NCBI RefSeq assembly: GCF_002441715.1
Contig: NZ_JXJX01000007.1
Location: forward strand, 62,001-126,000
From: Pseudolactococcus plantarum
GTDB lineage: Bacteria; Bacillota; Bacilli; Lactobacillales; Streptococcaceae
Length of the DNA stretch: 64,000 bases
Reading direction: 5' to 3'
The stretch's first letter is position 1; every line of letters starts with the position of its first letter. The notes below the pieces were generated by a model that was not told where the DNA came from, ran no database searches, and was given only the letters and a program-made list of their open reading frames with translations. The position numbers and the translations under genes are program-made. Positions 1-8,992 of the stretch are shown here, one piece after another.

Positions 1-2
1 AT

Positions 3-404
3 TTAGCAGAAGGGATTAAATTTAAAACACCTCTTGTTGAATTTTATTATAAAAATGATGCATTAGATGACCCATTTATAAATGATGAACACGTGAAATT
101 CCTAGAAATTGCGACAGATGAAGAAATTGCGATTTTAAAAGAAAAAGCATTAGCAGTTGGTGCAGTATTGACTGAGCTTTTCTCTCAGATTGAGCTTAAA
201 TTAATTGATTTCAAACTTGAATTTGGTAGATTACCTGATGGTCGTATTATTTTAGCAGATGAGATTTCTCCAGATACGTCACGCCTTTGGGATGCAGACA
301 ATAACCATGTAGATAAAGATATTTACCGTCGTGATTTAGGTGATATTATCCCAATTTATCAACGTGTACTTGATGACTTACAAACAAAATTTGAGGGGAA
401 ATAA
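3..404 (+). CDS. purC: Phosphoribosylaminoimidazole-succinocarboxamide synthase, C-terminal part (5' end outside window)
   Basis: This is the end of SAICAR synthetase, which joins aspartate to CAIR in purine synthesis. The reading frame is open from base 3, so the gene begins before the window; about 133 residues are visible. The motifs [12 protein letters not shown] and [12 protein letters not shown] are characteristic of the family, the latter lying in the nucleotide/aspartate-binding part. The stop is followed after 4 bases by the GTG start of purL, so the two form one purine operon. Any promoter or PurBox lies upstream of the window. Confidence 0.95.
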   Translation, partial: LAEGIKFKTPLVEFYYKNDALDDPFINDEHVKFLEIATDEEIAILKEKALAVGAVLTELFSQIELKLIDFKLEFGRLPDGRIILADEISPDTSRLWDADNNHVDKDIYRRDLGDIIPIYQRVLDDLQTKFEGK

Positions 405-408
405 TTTC

Positions 409-3400
409 GTGAAAAAACGTATTTTTGTTGCTAAAAAACCTGAGTTCAATGTAAAAAATCAGTCATTATTGCGTGAATTGCAACACAATCTACAACTGAA
501 AACTTTAACATCAGTGAAGATTGTACAAGTTTATGATGTGTTTCATGTTGCAGATGAGTTGTTAGCGACTGCTGAGAGAACCATTTTTTCTGAGCATGTG
601 ACAGATGATATTTTAAGCGAACAAGCAATTCAACAAGCGCTTGTAGACAGTAAGTTTTTTGCGATTGAAGCATTACCTGGACAATTTGATCAGCGTGCGA
701 GTTCTGCACAAGAAGCATTATTTTTGTTAGGTGCTGATCAAGAGGCAAGTGTCAAAACAGCCCAATTATACTTATTAAATGACTCATTAGCAGATCATGA
801 ATTTGAGCAAATCAAGCATTATCAGCTAAACAGTGTTGATTCACGTTTTAAAGATATCACACTAGCTATTCATGATGAACCAATTGCAGATAAAACAGAT
901 GAAATCCCTGTATTAGACGGATTTATTAACTTTAGCGAAAGCGACATCATAGCTTTACACACTAGCTATGCGTTAGCAATGGAAGTAGCTGATTTGTTAT
1001 GGATTCAAGATTACTTCAAACAAGTGAAGAGAGATCCTTTTGAGACTGAGTTGAAAGTATTAGATACTTACTGGAGTGATCACACACGTCATACAACATT
1101 TGAAACTGAACTAAAATCGATTGATTTCTCAAAATCAAAATTTGCAACACAACTTCAAGCGACATATGATAAATATCTGATGATGCGAAAAGACTTAAAA
1201 CGTGAAGCAAAACCAACGACATTAATGGAATTGGCGACGATTTTTGGGCGTTTTGAACGTGCGAATGGTCGCTTAGATGACATGGAAGTATCTGATGAAA
1301 TCAATGCTTGTAGTGTTGAAATAGCAGTTGATGTTGATGGTGTTAAAGAGCCTTGGTTGCTTATGTTTAAAAATGAAACGCATAATCATCCTACAGAGAT
1401 CGAACCGTTTGGTGGTGCCTCAACTTGTATTGGTGGTGCGATTCGTGATCCTCTGTCAGGTCGTGCGTATGTTTATCAGGCGATGCGTATTACGGGTGCT
1501 GGCGATATTACGGCGCCAATCTCAGATACACGAACTGGTAAGTTACCACAACAAGTGATTTCTAAAGGCGCAGCTCATGGCTATAGCTCATATGGTAACC
1601 AAATCGGTCTTGCGACGACTTACGTTAAAGAATATTTCCATCCAGGATTCGTGGCTAAACGCTTAGAAACTGGTGCTGTGGTAGGTGCTGCACCTAAAGA
1701 AAATGTCCTACGATTAAAACCTGAGGCTGGCGATGCGATTGTGATTTTTGGTGGCAAAACTGGTCGTGATGGTGTAGGTGGTGCAACTGGATCATCTAAA
1801 GTACAAACAAAAGAAACTGTTGAAACAGCAGGTGCAGAAGTACAAAAAGGTAATGCCATAGAAGAACGCAAAATCCAAAGATTGTTTAGAAATCCTAAAG
1901 TAACACAACTGGTTAAGAAATCTAATGACTTTGGTGCGGGTGGTGTCTGTGTCGCGATTGGCGAATTAGCTGATGGTGTAAAAATTGATCTCGATAAAGT
2001 GCCTTTAAAATATCAAGGCCTTTCAGGAACTGAAATAGCGATCTCAGAATCTCAAGAACGGATGTCAGTTGTCGTTGCATCGCAAGATGTTGCCCAATTC
2101 ATCGCGGAATGTGAGAAAGAAAATATCTTGGCCATTCAAGTTGCAGAGGTAACTGAAAAAGCTAACCTCACGATGGTTTGGAAAGGCAAAACAATCGTTG
2201 ATATCGAACGCTCATTCCTTGATACTAATGGTGTCAGAGTCGTTGTTGATGCAACGGTAGTAGATTCGGATCTAGCAGTACCGTTTAACCAAACAACAAG
2301 TACTGAACAGTTATCTGAAGACTTGACGCAGTTATTCTCTGATATGAATTTTGCTTCTCAAAAAGGGTTACAAACTATTTTTGATAGTTCAATTGGTCGC
2401 TCGACAGTGATTCAGCCGATCGGGGGACGTTATCAGCTAACGCCTGCTGAAAGTTCTGTCCAAAAATTACCAGTCTTAACTGGTGTGACCAATACTGTAT
2501 CGCTCTTATCTCATGGCTATAATCCTGAGATTGCATCATGGTCACCTTATCACGGTGCAGCATATGCTGTGATTGAAGCGACTGCTCGTTTGGTCGCAAC
2601 AAATAGTGATTGGACTAAAGCACGTTTTTCTTATCAAGAATATTTTGAGCGTATGGATAAACAAGCTGAAAGGTTTGGTAAACCACTTGCTGCCTTACTA
2701 GGCTCTATCGAAGCACAAGAACAATTAGGCTTACCATCTATTGGTGGTAAGGATTCTATGAGTGGGACGTTTGAAGAGTTGACAGTGCCACCGACCTTGA
2801 TCGCATTTGGTGTGACAACATCTGAAGCTGATCGTATCTTATCACCAGAATTTAAAGCGGCAGATGAATATATCTACTACATTCCTGGTGTATCGATTGC
2901 TGATACGATTGATTGGGAACGTGTGAAAGCGAACTTTAACTTAGTTTCTCAGTTGCAAGAAAAGTATGACATCACGGCAGCCATCTCTACTAAAGCTGGT
3001 GGATTTGGCGAAGCCATAGGATTGATGACATTTGGTAATCGCCTTGGTGCAACTGTTGAGATTGCGAATATTGGTGACGTGATTAAAGCGCAGTATGCTG
3101 GGTTTATTGTCACATCACCTGATGAGATCTCTGAACTACAAGCAATTGGAAAGACAACTGCAGCTTATGAGTTGACGATTAATGGCGTTGTGCTATCAGC
3201 TAGTGAGTTACAAGATAGTTTTGAGCGTCCATTAGCTACAGTCTATCCAACGTTATTTGAACAATCTCAAGAATTGGCAGTAGTTGCAACAACTCCTTCA
3301 AACTCGCAAATTAAGCCAAGCCAAGTTGTTGAGAAGCCTGTTGTTTATATACCTGTATTTCCAGGTACGAACTGTGAGTATGATACAGCGAAAGCGTTTG

Positions 3401-4128
3401 AAGCAGCTGGTGCGGTAGCTGAAATTGTACCATTTAAAACAATGGCGATAGCAGCATCTATAAAAGAGATGGTTGCACACATCGCTAAAGCAAACATTCT
3501 GATGTTTGCAGGTGGATTCTCAGCAGCTGACGAACCAGATGGCTCAGCTAAGTTCATCGTTAATATCTTATTAAATGCTGAGGTTAAAGCCGCAATTGAT
3601 GCGTTTATCGCGCGTGGTGGCTTGATTTTAGGCATCTGTAATGGATTCCAAGCACTCGTCAAATCAGGTCTGCTACCTTATGGTGAATTTGATCAATTAA
3701 CCAATGACTCTCCTACACTTTTCTATAACGATGCCAATCAACACGTGGCCAAAATGGTTGAAACAAAAATTGTGAATACCAACTCACCATGGTTGTCTAA
3801 GGTTTCAGTCGGCGATATTCATGCCATCCCAATGTCTCATGGTGAAGGTAAGTTTGTTGTGACACCAGAAATGTTTGATGAGCTAAACAAAAATGGTCAA
3901 ATCATTACACAGTATGTTGATTTTAATGGTAATGCGACTATGGATTCTGCCTATAATCCGAATGGATCAGTAGGTGCAATAGAAGGAATCATTAGTAAAA
4001 ATGGTCAAATTCTAGGTAAGATGGGACATTCTGAACGTTACGAATCTGGCTTATTTAAAAACATACCAGGGAATAAAGATCAAAAATTATTTGAAAGTGC
4101 AGTCGCTTATTTTAAAGCTAAGGCATAA
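409..4128 (+). CDS. purL: Phosphoribosylformylglycinamidine synthase, large fused form
   Basis: Converts FGAR to FGAM using ATP and glutamine, the fourth step of purine synthesis. The 1,239 residues hold the PurL synthetase halves (ATP-binding stretch KNETHNHPTEIEPFGG near residue 320) and a C-terminal class I glutaminase with VFPGTNCEYD, nucleophile Cys1077 in LILGICNGFQ and the SHGEGKF histidine. Length and fusion match the streptococcal/E. coli type; L. lactis instead has separate PurS, PurQ and PurL. I chose GTG at 409 because TTGAGGGG at 391-398 is a good ribosome site about 10 bases upstream and the next residues KKRIFVAKKPEF fit the family start; an upstream in-frame start at 340 would overlap purC. 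Confidence 0.96.
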   Translation: MKKRIFVAKKPEFNVKNQSLLRELQHNLQLKTLTSVKIVQVYDVFHVADELLATAERTIFSEHVTDDILSEQAIQQALVDSKFFAIEALPGQFDQRASSAQEALFLLGADQEASVKTAQLYLLNDSLADHEFEQIKHYQLNSVDSRFKDITLAIHDEPIADKTDEIPVLDGFINFSESDIIALHTSYALAMEVADLLWIQDYFKQVKRDPFETELKVLDTYWSDHTRHTTFETELKSIDFSKSKFATQLQATYDKYLMMRKDLKREAKPTTLMELATIFGRFERANGRLDDMEVSDEINACSVEIAVDVDGVKEPWLLMFKNETHNHPTEIEPFGGASTCIGGAIRDPLSGRAYVYQAMRITGAGDITAPISDTRTGKLPQQVISKGAAHGYSSYGNQIGLATTYVKEYFHPGFVAKRLETGAVVGAAPKENVLRLKPEAGDAIVIFGGKTGRDGVGGATGSSKVQTKETVETAGAEVQKGNAIEERKIQRLFRNPKVTQLVKKSNDFGAGGVCVAIGELADGVKIDLDKVPLKYQGLSGTEIAISESQERMSVVVASQDVAQFIAECEKENILAIQVAEVTEKANLTMVWKGKTIVDIERSFLDTNGVRVVVDATVVDSDLAVPFNQTTSTEQLSEDLTQLFSDMNFASQKGLQTIFDSSIGRSTVIQPIGGRYQLTPAESSVQKLPVLTGVTNTVSLLSHGYNPEIASWSPYHGAAYAVIEATARLVATNSDWTKARFSYQEYFERMDKQAERFGKPLAALLGSIEAQEQLGLPSIGGKDSMSGTFEELTVPPTLIAFGVTTSEADRILSPEFKAADEYIYYIPGVSIADTIDWERVKANFNLVSQLQEKYDITAAISTKAGGFGEAIGLMTFGNRLGATVEIANIGDVIKAQYAGFIVTSPDEISELQAIGKTTAAYELTINGVVLSASELQDSFERPLATVYPTLFEQSQELAVVATTPSNSQIKPSQVVEKPVVYIPVFPGTNCEYDTAKAFEAAGAVAEIVPFKTMAIAASIKEMVAHIAKANILMFAGGFSAADEPDGSAKFIVNILLNAEVKAAIDAFIARGGLILGICNGFQALVKSGLLPYGEFDQLTNDSPTLFYNDANQHVAKMVETKIVNTNSPWLSKVSVGDIHAIPMSHGEGKFVVTPEMFDELNKNGQIITQYVDFNGNATMDSAYNPNGSVGAIEGIISKNGQILGKMGHSERYESGLFKNIPGNKDQKLFESAVAYFKAKA

Positions 4129-4148
4129 CAAGTAGATATGCTAGATGA

Positions 4149-4177
4149 AAAAGACAATCTGATGATTGTCTTTTTTC
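4149..4177 (+). terminator. Intrinsic terminator after purL
   Basis: The arms AAAGACAATC and GATTGTCTTT close a TGAT loop and are followed by a T-run. It ends the purC-purL transcript about 20 bases after the stop codon. Confidence 0.85.
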
Positions 4178-4285
4178 TTTTTTGGTCTAATTTTATTACC
4201 AAGTAATACGCATTCAGTACACAAAGATAGTAAAACGATAGGAGTGATGGACTCATGTATCATGCACTAAGTAGTGTTTTCAAGA

Positions 4286-4323
4286 CAATAAAAAAAGCAT
4301 CAGCTTCGATGCTTTTTTTATTG
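4286..4323 (-). terminator. Terminator of the siderophore operon
   Basis: AATAAAAAAAGCATC and GATGCTTTTTTTATT form a stem around AGCTTC. It lies just past the yclQ stop on the minus strand. The A- and T-runs on both sides would let it work in both directions. Confidence 0.8.
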
Positions 4324-5295
4324 TTAGTCTAATGCTTTTGCTACACCATCAAGCATGAGTTGTGTTGATTGAAGCCCACCACCACTTAAATACCAGAGAG
4401 TAGGATCAAGATCGATGACTTTTTTATTTTTACTTGCATTCGTTTGTTTAACGAGTTCATTACTTGCAACGAGTGTTTCTGTTGTTTTACCACTAAGTGC
4501 TTTAGTTCTATCGACAACAAAGAGTACGTCTGGATTTTTTTCAAGTACATATTCATAAGATACTTGTTGCCCATGTGTTGAGGCTTTGATTGTTTTATCT
4601 ACTGAGTTAAAACCAAAGACATCGTTAACGATTGCATAGCGAGATCCTGGACCAAAAGCAGCTAATTGACCTTCATTTGATAGGACAGTTAATGTAGATA
4701 GGTTAGCTTTTTGGGCTTTCTCTTTAACCGCAGCTATATTTTTTTCTAACGTCTCAACTTGTTTAGTTGCCTCAGTTTCTTTACCATAGATATTAGCAAG
4801 TGTCATGATGTTAGCTTTAGTAGACTCCCAAACTTTAGCATTATCTACTCCTAGGTATAGGACAGGTGCAATTTTTTCTAAGTCTTTTTTGAAGCTTTCT
4901 TGACGCGCAGAAATAATGATGAGATCAGGCTGTACAGCATTTATTTTTTCTAAATCTGGTTCTTTCAAACCGCCCGCACTCTCAACTGATTTGAATTCAC
5001 TTAAATAAGGTGGTAAGTTTTTAAGCGCTACAGCAGCGACTGATTTACCTTCACCAAGTGCGTTGATAGTATCGAGTGAGCCATTATCAAATACAACGAC
5101 TTTCTTAGGGTGTGTTGGGACAGTTAGTTTTTTACCTTTAGCATCTGTCACCTCAATTTTTTTAGGTTCAGATTTTGTTGTCTGTGATTGTTTAGCGTTG
5201 TCAGCGTTACTCTCTTTTTTAGTGCCACAAGCAACAAGTAATGTTGTGACAACAAGTGCACCTGCAAAAACAGTGATTAATTTACTAAATTTCAT
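4324..5295 (-). CDS. yclQ: Ferric-siderophore ABC transporter, substrate-binding lipoprotein (YclQ/FatB-like)
   Basis: Captures an iron-siderophore complex outside the membrane and hands it to the permeases encoded upstream. The N-terminus has lysine, a hydrophobic stretch and the lipobox LLVAC (Cys23), so the protein is lipid-anchored. The PKKVVVFDNGSLDTINALG stretch, the EPDLEKINAVQPDLIII motif and the 323-residue length are typical of helical-backbone (cluster A, class III) binding proteins such as YclQ. RBS AAAGGAAA precedes the ATG by 8 bases. It is the last gene of a minus-strand operon ordered permease, permease, ATPase, binding protein, exactly as in Bacillus yclNOPQ (petrobactin uptake). 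The actual ligand cannot be read from the sequence. Confidence 0.85.
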   Translation of the reverse strand: MKFSKLITVFAGALVVTTLLVACGTKKESNADNAKQSQTTKSEPKKIEVTDAKGKKLTVPTHPKKVVVFDNGSLDTINALGEGKSVAAVALKNLPPYLSEFKSVESAGGLKEPDLEKINAVQPDLIIISARQESFKKDLEKIAPVLYLGVDNAKVWESTKANIMTLANIYGKETEATKQVETLEKNIAAVKEKAQKANLSTLTVLSNEGQLAAFGPGSRYAIVNDVFGFNSVDKTIKASTHGQQVSYEYVLEKNPDVLFVVDRTKALSGKTTETLVASNELVKQTNASKNKKVIDLDPTLWYLSGGGLQSTQLMLDGVAKALD

Positions 5296-5356
5296 ATATA
5301 GGTTTCCTTTAATTAATATAATGTGTTAAGTGATTAATAGTGTTTGTGTATGTGTA

Positions 5357-6109
5357 TTAAAAATAGAGACAGAATTTCTTGCCATCTATTTCTTTGATAC
5401 GAATGGACATATCGTATAAAGGATTTAAAATCTCTTCTTTAATGATATGAGATGTCTCATCATGGGCAAAAATTTTACCAGATTTCATGGCAACAATCTC
5501 ATCTGCAAAACTAGCCGCAAAATTAATGTCATGTAAAACGATAATCACTGTTTTACCATATTTTGTGACTAGGGTTTGAAGTAATTGCATCATTTGAACA
5601 GCGAAGTTCATATCTAAATTATTCAATGGTTCATCCAGTAGAATAAACTCAGTATCTTGTGCTAATATCATAGCGATATAAGCACGCTGTAGTTGACCGC
5701 CTGAAAGCGTCTGAATATTTTCTTGTGCTAACTCAGTTAAGCCAAGTTGCGCAATAGATAACTTGATTTTATCTTTGTCAGTTGGCGTTAGATTCCCTTT
5801 ACTATAAGGAAATCTTGCAAAAGCAACCAATTCGTAAACAGTGATGTTCATATTCAAATGATTCATCTGTTTTAAAATAGACAACTGCTGTGATAATTCT
5901 CGAGTTTTAAAAGATTTCAAATCTTGTCCATTGAGATAGATTGCTCCTGTTTCTGTCGCGATTAATCTGCTCATGGTTGTCAGGAGTGTTGATTTTCCAG
6001 CACCATTAGGGCCGATAAAAGCTGTTAATTTACCTTTTTTGATTGTTAAATCAATCTCATCTAAAATTGTTTTTTTACCAAAAGACTTGGATAGCCCTTC
6101 TATTTTCAT
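5357..6109 (-). CDS. yclP: Ferric-siderophore ABC transporter ATPase (YclP-like)
   Basis: A 250-residue ATPase that powers iron-siderophore import. Walker A is GPNGAGKST (near residues 33-41), the signature is LSGGQLQRAYIA (near 134), Walker B is FILLDEPLNNLD and the H-loop is VLHDINFA. The MKSGKIFAHD ending and the IKEIDGKKFCLYF tail resemble FatE/YclP proteins. Its ATG overlaps the TGA of the upstream permease (ATGA), indicating translational coupling within the operon. Confidence 0.87.
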   Translation of the reverse strand: MKIEGLSKSFGKKTILDEIDLTIKKGKLTAFIGPNGAGKSTLLTTMSRLIATETGAIYLNGQDLKSFKTRELSQQLSILKQMNHLNMNITVYELVAFARFPYSKGNLTPTDKDKIKLSIAQLGLTELAQENIQTLSGGQLQRAYIAMILAQDTEFILLDEPLNNLDMNFAVQMMQLLQTLVTKYGKTVIIVLHDINFAASFADEIVAMKSGKIFAHDETSHIIKEEILNPLYDMSIRIKEIDGKKFCLYF

Positions 6110-7062
6110 CTTGTATGTCCATTTCTCTTATATAGTAGTTGACCGATAAAATAGCACCCACCAGTAAATTCGATAATAATATTTAATGTTGTATTAAAGC
6201 TAAAGATATGTTCCACTAAAAATTCACCAAATACTAGCAATAAGATAGCGATGAAACTACCAGTCAAAAAGAGCGTGCGATGTCTGTAGGTTTTAGCTAC
6301 TTGGTAGCTGATTGTGGCAACGATAAAGCCTAGAAAACTTGTTGGTCCAACCAAGGCAGTAGAAATCCCAACTAAGGCAGAAATAGCGAGTAGGCTCATT
6401 AGCTGTAAGTTCTTAAGCTCAATGCCAAGATTGATTGCATGGTCATTACCGAGAAGTAAGATATCTAGTTGAGGAGCTAACCACCATAAAAATAGGCAAA
6501 TTAGGCCCACCATGATAGCTGCTATGAGCAGATGATCTGCCTTAACATTACTGAAACTAGCAAAGAGTTTAGCTTGCAAGTGATCATATTCATTTGGATC
6601 AAGTAAAACTTGTAAAAAGCTACTGATATTGCCAAAAAAAGTGCCCAGAATCATACCAATCATCAAGAATAGAAATAAGTTATGTTTAAACTTTTTTAGC
6701 AGAGAAAACGATAAGACTGTGCTGACTGACATCATCAAAGCGATAGATAAGAAAAAGTTACCAAGGCTAGAAAGAGAGGCTAAGTTATGTGTACCTAGGA
6801 TAAAGATAGATAGCGTTTGTAGCATGACATAGAGCGAATCCATCCCTAGGATTGTAGGCGTTAATAATCTATTTTGTGTGAGTGTTTGAAAGCTAATCGT
6901 GGCAAAGCTACACGCGATACCAACGATAATAAAGCCTAGTAGTTTTTTTAAACGTAAGCTAAGTGCGAACTCGAGATTACCAAACGTATGGTAGGTCAAA
7001 AACAAGGCACAGATAGCGATGATCGCCACGATCAAAAATAGATAGGTTAATTGACGTTTCAT
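6106..7062 (-). CDS. yclO: Ferric-siderophore ABC transporter permease (YclO-like)
   Basis: A FecCD-family integral membrane permease of 318 residues with about nine hydrophobic segments. The motif GISTALVGPTSFLGFIVATISYQ is the family's conserved region before the ATPase-coupling helix. It pairs with the neighbouring permease to form the channel. Start and stop overlap those of its neighbours by ATGA on both sides, so all three membrane-complex genes are coupled. Confidence 0.85.
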   Translation of the reverse strand: MKRQLTYLFLIVAIIAICALFLTYHTFGNLEFALSLRLKKLLGFIIVGIACSFATISFQTLTQNRLLTPTILGMDSLYVMLQTLSIFILGTHNLASLSSLGNFFLSIALMMSVSTVLSFSLLKKFKHNLFLFLMIGMILGTFFGNISSFLQVLLDPNEYDHLQAKLFASFSNVKADHLLIAAIMVGLICLFLWWLAPQLDILLLGNDHAINLGIELKNLQLMSLLAISALVGISTALVGPTSFLGFIVATISYQVAKTYRHRTLFLTGSFIAILLLVFGEFLVEHIFSFNTTLNIIIEFTGGCYFIGQLLYKRNGHTR

Positions 7063-8018
7063 CCCCTTTGTCCTCGTCCTTCTTTTAGTAATAGCCCTAT
7101 AAAGCAGATACTACCCAAGATGCCAACAATCAAACTAGTTGAAATTTCATAAGGTGCAATAATTGTTCGACCTATAATATCACAGATGATGAGAAAGGTA
7201 GCGCCAAAGTAAGCAGTCAGCGGTAGATTTTTTTTCATCTGATCACCAAATTTTAAGGTGACAAGGTTTGGCACAACAATCCCTAAAAATGGGATACTAC
7301 CGATACTGACCAGTACGATACTTGATGTTAAAGCAACAATAGCAACCCCAAATAACCGCATCTTTTCATATGAAATCCCTAAGTTTGTTGTCATTTCTTG
7401 ACCAGTGGCTATGATCGTAAATTGATAGGCAAACACATAAATTAAGATGAATAAGGGAACTGACAGATAAAGTAGCTCATAAGAGCCACGCATGACGATG
7501 GAGAAGTTACCTTGCAACCAAGAGGTCATGTTTTGCATGAGTTGATATTGAAAAGCAAAGAAACTCGCAATACTGCCGATAATATTACCAAACATGATGC
7601 CAATTAGTGGCAACATGATATTAGACTTACTCACCACATAACGAGAGACGAGTAAAAATAACAAGGTCCCTAGAAAGGCAAAAATGAAGGCAATGCCCAT
7701 TTTTGTTAAGCTATTCGCATGAGGTAAGCAGATCATGACAAAGACGATGCCTAGTTTAGCACTATCTAAAGTGCCAATAGTATTAGGGGATACGAATTTA
7801 TTTTGCATGATATTTTGCATCATAAGACCTGATACGCTGACACTTGCTCCAGCAAGCATTAAGCTGATTGTTCTAGGTAATCTAGAAGCGAGTAACACAA
7901 GATGTTGCTGACTTGTCCAAGTATTGATATCAAAAGGTGGCACGTCAACTAATCCTATAAAAATAGATGAAAAAATGAGTCCGATAAAGAAGATTATCAA
8001 GATTATTTTTTTTAACAT
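7059..8018 (-). CDS. yclN: Ferric-siderophore ABC transporter permease (YclN-like)
   Basis: First gene of the minus-strand iron-uptake operon: a 319-residue FecCD-family permease. The segments SRLPRTISLMLAGASVSVSG and GSIPFLGIVVPNLVTL are the conserved FecCD regions. The N-terminal hydrophobic stretch is the first membrane helix. RBS AAAGGAAAT lies 4 bases before the ATG. The 5' region contains two perfect palindromes likely to be operator sites; no Fur box of the classical kind was seen. Confidence 0.85.
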   Translation of the reverse strand: MLKKIILIIFFIGLIFSSIFIGLVDVPPFDINTWTSQQHLVLLASRLPRTISLMLAGASVSVSGLMMQNIMQNKFVSPNTIGTLDSAKLGIVFVMICLPHANSLTKMGIAFIFAFLGTLLFLLVSRYVVSKSNIMLPLIGIMFGNIIGSIASFFAFQYQLMQNMTSWLQGNFSIVMRGSYELLYLSVPLFILIYVFAYQFTIIATGQEMTTNLGISYEKMRLFGVAIVALTSSIVLVSIGSIPFLGIVVPNLVTLKFGDQMKKNLPLTAYFGATFLIICDIIGRTIIAPYEISTSLIVGILGSICFIGLLLKEGRGQRG

Positions 8019-8060
8019 GATATTTCCTTTCGACTCAATTTCTTTTTTTTGTATCTTATC

Positions 8061-8078
8061 AAGTAGAGGCCTCTACTT
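8061..8078. promoter_or_regulatory. Perfect 18-bp palindrome in the yclN promoter region
   Basis: AAGTAGAGGCCTCTACTT is a perfect inverted repeat. On the minus strand it lies just upstream of an extended -10 (TG A TAAGAT, TAAGAT at 8058-8053), where a repressor could block polymerase. The binding protein is unknown; an iron- or metal-responsive regulator is an inference from the operon's role. Confidence 0.45.
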
Positions 8079-8089
8079 ATATTTTTTGT

Positions 8090-8109
8090 ATGTCAAAAAG
8101 TTTTGACAT
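8090..8109. promoter_or_regulatory. 20-bp palindrome with divergent TTGACA boxes between yclN and radC
   Basis: ATGTCAAAAAGTTTTGACAT has 9-bp arms around AG. Each arm contains a TTGACA-like -35 element facing outward. It may be an operator or part of divergent promoters for radC and the siderophore operon; no well-spaced -10 could be paired with confidence. Confidence 0.4.
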
Positions 8110-8217
8110 TTATAATTAAATCATAAAATATCGAGATTTACAATAGTTTCTGAATATTATGAAAAAAACAAAGTTATAGACCTAATATTTTCGTATATAG
8201 ATAAGAGGTGAAAAACG

Positions 8218-8898
8218 ATGTATGAGATTATAGAAGCAGATTATCCGATGTTACCAAGAGAACGCTTGATGCTGTTTGGAGAAGTGTCTCTTTCTGACCA
8301 AGAATTACTAGCCATATTACTGCGAACTGGTACCCCAAAGATTTCTGTAGTAGAGTTAGCTGGAAAGCTTTTAAAACACTTTGTGACATTGGAAAGTTTT
8401 AGACGTGCCAGTATAGAGGAGCTGATGACGATATCAGGCATAGGAATAACAAAAGCAGTGGAGATCAGAGCGATGATAGAGCTTGGTAAAAGGATTCAGA
8501 CTACTGAGAGAACTAGATATGGGAAAATTACAGGATCTAGAGAATTTGCGGATGGCTTAAGTGATGAGATGTCAGACTTTGACCAGGAGCATCTTATCGC
8601 TGTTTATCTAGATGGTAAACATAAAATTATCAAGAAAAAAACGATTTTCGTGGGCACAGTTAATTCATCCACAGCAAATCCTAGAGAGATTCTACACTTT
8701 GCTGTTAAAACATTAGCAGTTAGTATCCTCGTTGCGCATAACCATCCTTCTGGAGATCCTAAACCATCCGAGGCAGATCTGGTTTTTACTCAGCAGATTG
8801 CGGCTGCTTGTGATCTTATGGGAATTCAGTTTGTCGATCATTTAATCATTGGTGATAACTGTTATTTTTCATTCCAAGAGCATGCGCTGTTATCCTAA
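8218..8898 (+). CDS. radC: RadC family protein (JAB/MPN domain)
   Basis: A 226-residue RadC protein. An N-terminal helix-hairpin-helix region (LMTISGIGITKAVEI) is followed by the JAB1/MPN metal site HNHPSGDPKPSEAD near residues 178-191. RadC was named for DNA repair but its real role is unresolved; the metal site suggests a peptidase- or nuclease-like fold. RBS AGAGGTG lies 8 bases upstream. The order radC, C26 amidotransferase, rex is also seen in streptococci. Confidence 0.93.
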   Translation: MYEIIEADYPMLPRERLMLFGEVSLSDQELLAILLRTGTPKISVVELAGKLLKHFVTLESFRRASIEELMTISGIGITKAVEIRAMIELGKRIQTTERTRYGKITGSREFADGLSDEMSDFDQEHLIAVYLDGKHKIIKKKTIFVGTVNSSTANPREILHFAVKTLAVSILVAHNHPSGDPKPSEADLVFTQQIAAACDLMGIQFVDHLIIGDNCYFSFQEHALLS

Positions 8899-8932
8899 AT
8901 TTAGTTTAGTTTTACACGAGCTTACTCATAAA

Positions 8933-8966
8933 AAAACGACGTATTAAAAAGATAATAGGTCGTTTT
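8933..8966. terminator. Bidirectional terminator between radC and the amidotransferase gene
   Basis: AAAACGACGTATTA pairs with TAATAGGTCGTTTT with one mismatch. It lies between two convergent stop codons and can end both transcripts. Confidence 0.75.
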
Positions 8967-8992
8967 GAGTTGATGATAGTCACGATATGAAG

